Assembly (NCBI GenBank): GCA_964640085.1
Contig: CAZXFA010000039.1
Location: 1 to 18,751 of the forward strand
DNA: 18,751 nt
Direction of reading: 5' to 3'
From: CAZXFA01 sp964640085
GTDB lineage: Bacteria; Actinomycetota; UBA4738; HRBIN12
Every line of letters starts with the position of its first letter. Position 1 is the stretch's first letter. This document shows positions 14,869-18,751 of this stretch, one piece after another. The notes beneath the pieces were generated by a model, which was not told the DNA's origin, did not search any database, and saw nothing but the letters and a program-made list of their open reading frames with translations. The position numbers and the translations under genes were made by a program.

Positions 14869-16022
14869 CAGGCCGACCCCGCGATCCCGACCAGGCCGCT
14901 GCGCAGGCGCTTCTCGACCGCGTTCACCAGCCGGATCAACGGGAGGGTGACGGCCAGGTACCCGAGCGCCGCCGCCGTGAAGAAGGTCGCGTTGAACGTG
15001 TCCGAGACCCCCTGGCGAGCCCAGGTGAACAGCTCGTACTCGCTGGCGACCAGGCCGAGGACGATCACGAGCGCGGTGTCCTTGATCAGGATCACGAACT
15101 CGTTCATCAGCGGCGGGATCACGCGCCGGACGGCCTGCGGAACGATCGCGAAGCGCATCGCCTGGAACCACGACATGCCGAGCGAGCGGGCCGCCTCCAT
15201 CTGGCCACGCTCGATCGACTGGATCCCCGCCCGGAAGACCTCGGCGGCGTAGGCCCCGGTGTTGAGCGCGAACACGATCATCGCCACGGTGAACGCGGCC
15301 ATCCTGATCTCGAAGCCGAACAGGAGGAGGAAGAACCCGGTGGCGAGCTGCCAGATCAGGGGCGTGCCGCGGAAGAAGTTGACGTACGCGCGGGCCGGCG
15401 CCCTGGCCGCCCGGCGCTGCGAGAGCGCCAGGACCGCGAGGACCAGGCCGATCACGATCCCGCCGAACTCGCCGACGAAGGCCAGGATCAGCGTGTTCTT
15501 CGCCGCATCGAGGAACGTCCTCGGGAAGTACGGTCCCAGCACGTCGAAGTTCAGGAAGTGCTTGGCGAACAGGTCCGGACGGCCGTCCCGGAACAGCAGG
15601 AGCACGATCGCCAGTCCGACCGCCTGGAGCCCGAGGATCGCGCCCGTGACCGCCTGCTCGCGGCGGCGGAACGTGTCCATCCGTCGGAACGTCCCCCACC
15701 CCAACGCCATGGAGGCCACGCCGAGCGCGATCCCCGCGTACAGGAGGATCGTCATCTCGGTGGACCGCAGGGCCTCGACGATGTTGCAGACGCCGACCGA
15801 GCCGGTCGTGTCGGGTTGGAGCCCGAGTTCGATGCAGTTCGGCGTGAGGATGCGATCGGAGAGCGCGTAGTTCGCCTGGACGGCGATCAAACCGCCAAGC
15901 GTCGCCACGATCCCCGCGATCCCCAGCCACAGCGCCGTAGCCGAGATCGGGGAGCTCGGCCCCCGCGTGTCGGGGGGTGCCTCCCGGACCGGCGCTCGTT
16001 CCTCGAGGGAGACCTCAGCCAT
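14868..16022 (-). CDS. Polar amino acid ABC transporter permease with N-terminal extension, importer 2
   Basis: A 384-residue permease, about 120-160 residues longer than simple HisM/GlnP-type proteins. The C-terminal half is the canonical core: FLDAAKNTLILAFVGEF, NFFRGTPLIWQLATGFFLL, coupling loop AEVFRAGIQSIERGQMEAAR, then VIPQAVRRVIPPLMNEF. The extension (residues 1-160) adds three hydrophobic segments at about 30-50, 91-109 and 124-144. Between the first two lies a loop predicted outside the cell with Cys63 and Cys79, which could form a disulfide. The ATG at 16022 has AAAGGGGG 5 bases upstream, so the long form is genuinely encoded. It follows the binding-protein gene across a 95-base gap with a strong hairpin. 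Confidence 0.93.
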   Translation of the reverse strand: MAEVSLEERAPVREAPPDTRGPSSPISATALWLGIAGIVATLGGLIAVQANYALSDRILTPNCIELGLQPDTTGSVGVCNIVEALRSTEMTILLYAGIALGVASMALGWGTFRRMDTFRRREQAVTGAILGLQAVGLAIVLLLFRDGRPDLFAKHFLNFDVLGPYFPRTFLDAAKNTLILAFVGEFGGIVIGLVLAVLALSQRRAARAPARAYVNFFRGTPLIWQLATGFFLLLFGFEIRMAAFTVAMIVFALNTGAYAAEVFRAGIQSIERGQMEAARSLGMSWFQAMRFAIVPQAVRRVIPPLMNEFVILIKDTALVIVLGLVASEYELFTWARQGVSDTFNATFFTAAALGYLAVTLPLIRLVNAVEKRLRSGLVGIAGSA

Positions 16023-16065
16023 GGGAACCCCCTTTCCTGTGCGCGCGCCGGGCCCTCGGAACGTT

Positions 16066-16102
16066 CGGAGGGTCCGCGCCGGATACTAGCGCGGACCCTC
16101 CG
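16066..16102 (-). promoter_or_regulatory. Intercistronic hairpin between binding protein and permease
   Basis: A perfect 14-bp inverted repeat: CGGAGGGTCCGCGC (16066-16079) and GCGCGGACCCTCCG (16089-16102) with a 9-base loop, located 15 bases after the binding-protein stop. There is no T-run on the minus strand, so it is more likely an mRNA-stabilising or partial-termination element. Such an element lets the binding protein be made in excess over the permease, as is known for other ABC importers. Confidence 0.6.
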
Positions 16103-16117
16103 GGTCGGTTGCCGACG

Positions 16118-17008
16118 CTACGCGGACGGGGCGAACTCCGGCGGCAACGGTGCGCCGGGGAACCACCGCTCGTAGATCTCGGCGTAGGTGCCGTCGGCGA
16201 TCATCTCCGCCAGCATGAGGTTCACGGCCTCCCGCAGCTCCGGGTTCTGCGGCGAGAACGCGAAGCCGTAGTGCTCGTCGGTGTCGATCCCCTCGACCAC
16301 CGCGAGGCTCGGCAGGTCGGCGATCGCCTCACCCACGAACGGCTCGTCCGCGATGAAGGCCGTCATCGCCCCACCCTCGAGGGCGCGGAGCCCGTCGGTG
16401 GCCGACGTGAACGTCTGGATCTCCACGCCATCGGGGAGGTTCTGCCGTGCCCAGGCCGCGCCCGTCGTGCCCTTCTGAACCCCTACGACGTCGCCGGGCT
16501 GCAGCTCGGACGTCGAGGCCAGGTCGGGCGTCTCGCCGGTGTTGATCACCAGCGCCTGGCGCGCGTTGAAGTACGGGTCGGAGAAGTCCACGGTCTGCTC
16601 GCGCTCCTCCGTGATCGTCGATGCCGCCGCCACCATGTCGAACTGGCCCCCGGCGACGGCGGTGAAGATCGTGTCGAAGTCCGCACGGATCCACTCGACG
16701 GTCAGGCCGAGCCGGCTCGCGGTCTCCTCCACCATGTCGACGTCGAACCCGATCTCCTCCCCCCCCTCCACGGTCTCGAACGGCGGGTAGTCCAGGCACG
16801 AGCCGACGGACAGGACCCCGTCCTGGAGGGTCGAGAACGCCGGGACGCCACCGGTTTCGCCCGTGGGCCCGGTGGCGGTGGCGCCGGTGGGCGCCCCGGT
16901 CTCTCCGGTGGGGCCGGTCGCGGCCGGCTCGCCCTCGTCCGCGCACGCGGCGAACGCGAGCGTGAACAGGGCGGCGGCCGCGGCGATGCCGATCCGAACT
17001 CTCCTCAA
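16118..17008 (-). CDS. Amino acid ABC transporter substrate-binding lipoprotein, importer 2
   Basis: A 296-residue SBP_bac_3 receptor. The TTG at 17008 is chosen because GGAGGAGGGG lies 5 bases upstream and the product then begins MRRVRIGIAAAAALFTLAFA followed by Ala-Cys22, a lipoprotein signal; the longer ATG start would add a non-signal leader. Residues about 31-53 are a Gly/Pro/Thr linker (TGPTGETGAPTGATATGPTG) like that of the first importer's lipoprotein. The ligand domain shows YPPFETVEGGEEIGFDVDMV, ADFDTIFTAVAGGQFDMVAA and TITEEREQTVDFSDPYFNAR, with the Arg expected to hold the amino acid carboxylate. It ends with the C-terminal block EMIADGTYAEIYERWF. Wording fits glutamine/polar amino acid receptors. 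Confidence 0.94.
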   Translation of the reverse strand: MRRVRIGIAAAAALFTLAFAACADEGEPAATGPTGETGAPTGATATGPTGETGGVPAFSTLQDGVLSVGSCLDYPPFETVEGGEEIGFDVDMVEETASRLGLTVEWIRADFDTIFTAVAGGQFDMVAAASTITEEREQTVDFSDPYFNARQALVINTGETPDLASTSELQPGDVVGVQKGTTGAAWARQNLPDGVEIQTFTSATDGLRALEGGAMTAFIADEPFVGEAIADLPSLAVVEGIDTDEHYGFAFSPQNPELREAVNLMLAEMIADGTYAEIYERWFPGAPLPPEFAPSA

Positions 17009-17057
17009 GCGATCCCCTCCTCCTCCATCGCGGGCAGGCCGGAGCAACATGGGCCGT

Positions 17058-17086
17058 ATCCTGAAGCAACCCGGGCGCTCGCTCAA
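17058..17086 (-). promoter_or_regulatory. Possible promoter of importer 2
   Basis: On the minus strand TTGAGC (17086-17081), 17 bases, CAGGAT (17063-17058). The match is moderate, but it sits in the 114-base gap before the binding-protein gene and gives a leader of about 40 bases. Confidence 0.35.
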
Positions 17087-17122
17087 CCCACCCGGAGTTT
17101 CGGTGAAGGGAAACCGTTCACC

Positions 17123-18271
17123 TCAGACGCCCAGCGGCACCCAGCGGCCCCCTCGGACCTCGGCGACGCGCACCGCCCCCCCGCTCAGCTCCCCGCGCTC
17201 ATCGAACGCGTACCGCCCGCCGAGCCCGGTCAGATCCCCCAGCGTGGCGATCCAGGCCGTGACCGCGATGCGGGTGGGTCCGACCGTTCGCAGTCCTCCA
17301 AGGACGGCGCCGGCTGCGTCCCAGCCCTCTACCGCGTAGGGACCGGGCGCCCGCCCGTAGGCGGACTGAAAGTCCTGGATGAATCGCTGATCGGCCAGGT
17401 CGGTCGAGAGGGAGAGGTCCGCGCACCCACAGACGGAGATCGTCCCCTCGGCCGCGTCGCCCGCCTCGGAGAGGAACGGTGGGTAGCGGAGCCGGTCACC
17501 GCCCAGCAGTGCCGCACGGGGAACCACGTCGGCCAGATCGAGCGCAGCGCCCGCTGCGCCCTCGGCGTCGCCGTCGACCGCAACGATGCGGCAGCCCGCC
17601 TCCCGGGCCACCTCACCGGCCGAGGCGACGCGGACGGTCTCGTGGAGCACGATCCCGATCGTCAGCGCGCGGGCCATCGGTCCGAGGAGACCGACGGCCC
17701 TCTCGGGGTCCTCCAGGAGACATGCCCCGCGGCGGATCCCCGGCAGCGTCGCCGCGATGGCGGCGAGCTCCCTCGCCTGCTCGCGCAGCGTCGGAACCAG
17801 GCGACGCCACGCCCCGTCCTCACCGTCCACCGGTCGACCGACCGGCGAGAGGTCGATCACCGCCAACCCGGCTGCCGACAGATCCTCGGGGATCGAGCGC
17901 GCCCGGAGACCCGGACCGGCGATGACCGCGACGAAGCTCGGATCCCCGACGATCGCCTCCACGGCGCCCGGGTCGGCCGTCGGGTCCACGGGGACCACGT
18001 CCACGACAGCCGGCGGGTCGACCCCGAGCGCGGCGGTCGCGAACGCGAGATCGGCCCCCTGGAACGACGGCAGGGCGCGGTCGCGGGCGCCGTCGTCGCG
18101 GATCTCCTGCAGGAAGGCGACCCTGAGCTCGGGCACGGGCCCCGTCGACGTGCTTGGTGACGGCGAGGTCGCGGGGTTCGGCGCTGGCGTGGCCGCGGGG
18201 GCCTCCATTTCGCAGGCGGACGTGGCGGCTGCGACGAGGACCAGGATCGCGGCGAGCGGCGTTCTGCGGAT
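17123..18271 (-). CDS. LivJ-like substrate-binding lipoprotein (periplasmic-binding type I fold), probable ATC start
   Basis: About 382 residues. The mature part resembles branched-chain-amino-acid/amide receptors (Peripla_BP_6): LRVAFLQEIRDDG at the start, a central SVCGCADLSLSTDL, and the family block FQSAYGRAPGPYAVEGWDAA near the C-terminus. The first canonical start (ATG 18208) would lack any signal peptide and has no ribosome binding site. Reading the same frame upstream gives, from ATC at 18271-18269, a complete lipoprotein signal (RRTPLAAILVLVAAATSAC) with GAGGGGG 5 bases before the ATC. An in-frame TAG lies a little further up and no ATG, GTG or TTG intervenes. So the start is either ATC or a mutated ATG/GTG. 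No LivH/M/G/F genes are near; it may feed an unlinked transporter or act as a sensor. Confidence 0.8.
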   Translation of the reverse strand: MRRTPLAAILVLVAAATSACEMEAPAATPAPNPATSPSPSTSTGPVPELRVAFLQEIRDDGARDRALPSFQGADLAFATAALGVDPPAVVDVVPVDPTADPGAVEAIVGDPSFVAVIAGPGLRARSIPEDLSAAGLAVIDLSPVGRPVDGEDGAWRRLVPTLREQARELAAIAATLPGIRRGACLLEDPERAVGLLGPMARALTIGIVLHETVRVASAGEVAREAGCRIVAVDGDAEGAAGAALDLADVVPRAALLGGDRLRYPPFLSEAGDAAEGTISVCGCADLSLSTDLADQRFIQDFQSAYGRAPGPYAVEGWDAAGAVLGGLRTVGPTRIAVTAWIATLGDLTGLGGRYAFDERGELSGGAVRVAEVRGGRWVPLGV

Positions 18272-18394
18272 GCGGTCCCCCTCGAGCGCAGGCGGACCGG
18301 CAGTCTACGGTGCGCGGCGTCGGTCTGGTGTCGGTACCTCGGGATAGGCTGCATCGCACGGAGAGAGGCATCGAGTAGGCCAGCGATCGGGTCG
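18272..18394. other. Gap upstream of the LivJ-like gene
   Basis: I see no gene and no convincing promoter in this stretch. TAGACT is a possible -10 on the minus strand but has no matching -35. Confidence 0.5.
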
Positions 18395-18751
18395 ACGAAG
18401 GTCTTGTGTTTCGTCGCCGAGGGTTGGAACGACTCGAGGATCTCGCGGGAGACGGGGATCCCGCGCTCTGCGATCCGGCAGTGGCGGCTCAACGGACCCC
18501 CGAGCGGTGGAGGCCGTGGGCGGAACAGCCGCTTCCCGATCTGCACGAAGTACCCGAACCACATCATCCTGGCCGCGTGGCTGTGGCTCGCGGCGCGAAC
18601 GTACGACATCCCCTGCGCGGACCCCTCCACCCTGACGGGTGCCGTGTGATGAACCTCGGAACGGGAAGTACACGTACCCGCGGCACTTCTTCGCGAACAA
18701 CTCCGGAGACATCCCTCCAGAGCTTCCGGAGCACGTGCGACGCGATCGGCG
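18395..18751 (+). pseudogene. Frameshifted remains of a helix-turn-helix protein (runs off right edge)
   Basis: The plus strand at about 18395-18500 encodes KVLCFVAEGWNDSRISRETG then IPRSAIRQWR, a clear helix-turn-helix of the kind in an actinobacterial family where the motif precedes a homing-endonuclease-like domain. That frame meets a stop at 18647-18649. Immediately after, a different frame (from 18654) reads PRNGKYTYPRHFFANNSGDI, and a third frame (from 18715) continues LQSFRSTCDAIG, which together resemble the family's C-terminal block. Two frame changes within 350 bases, with no good start codon or ribosome binding site, point to a decayed gene. Assignment of the latter two pieces is from memory of the family, so moderate confidence. 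Confidence 0.5.

Overview
High-GC, densely packed DNA that reads as a chromosomal segment from an actinomycete-like bacterium (Actinomycetota, possibly an uncultured lineage). This rests on the gene order polA - rpsA - coaE - (insert) - uvrB, a DNA polymerase I with a Tyr in the O-helix, a DUF2203 protein, frequent GTG/TTG starts and ATGA/GTGA/TGATG gene overlaps. No rRNA, tRNA, IS element, phage gene or CRISPR array was seen.

Layout. Positions 1-12264 form one long minus-strand run. Read 5'->3' on that strand it is: DNA polymerase I (polA), ribosomal protein S1 (rpsA, with its own promoter), dephospho-CoA kinase (coaE), a HAD hydrolase, a DUF2203 protein, a D-2-hydroxyacid dehydrogenase, an ABC-2 type exporter (ATPase plus permease), a complete polar-amino-acid importer (binding lipoprotein, permease, ATPase), a DinB-like protein, and the first 108 codons of uvrB, which is cut by the window edge. 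Most junctions overlap by 1-4 bases or are separated by fewer than 30 bases. The exceptions are the rpsA leader (about 160 bases) and an 88-base gap before the importer.

Positions 12265-12439 are a divergent intergenic region. The plus-strand FTR1-type iron permease starts here from a recognisable promoter flanked by a matched 11-bp inverted pair, and it ends in a good intrinsic terminator. Next comes a stretch without a credible protein (13295-13739). It holds a near-consensus plus-strand promoter (TTGACA, 17 bases, TACTGT) and, starting almost exactly at the predicted transcription start, about 220 bases of extensive self-complementarity: a 12-bp closing helix around three hairpins, then a 13-bp stem hairpin. 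I do not recognise this RNA, and it is the best candidate here for something undescribed.

Positions 13740-18271 are a second minus-strand run: an orphan LivJ-like binding lipoprotein, then a second polar-amino-acid ABC importer (binding lipoprotein, permease with a 160-residue N-terminal extension, ATPase), with a small anchored cupredoxin as the last gene. A perfect 14-bp hairpin separates the binding protein from the permease. The LivJ-like gene appears to start at an ATC codon: an ideal ribosome binding site and a complete lipoprotein signal precede the first canonical start. The right end (about 18395-18751) carries frameshifted remains of a helix-turn-helix protein.

The two importers should take up amino acids through ligand-binding lipoproteins that share Gly/Pro/Thr-rich, collagen-like linkers after the lipid-anchored Cys. 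The rest is DNA replication and repair (PolA, UvrB), translation (S1), CoA synthesis (CoaE), iron uptake (FTR1) and small-molecule metabolism or export.
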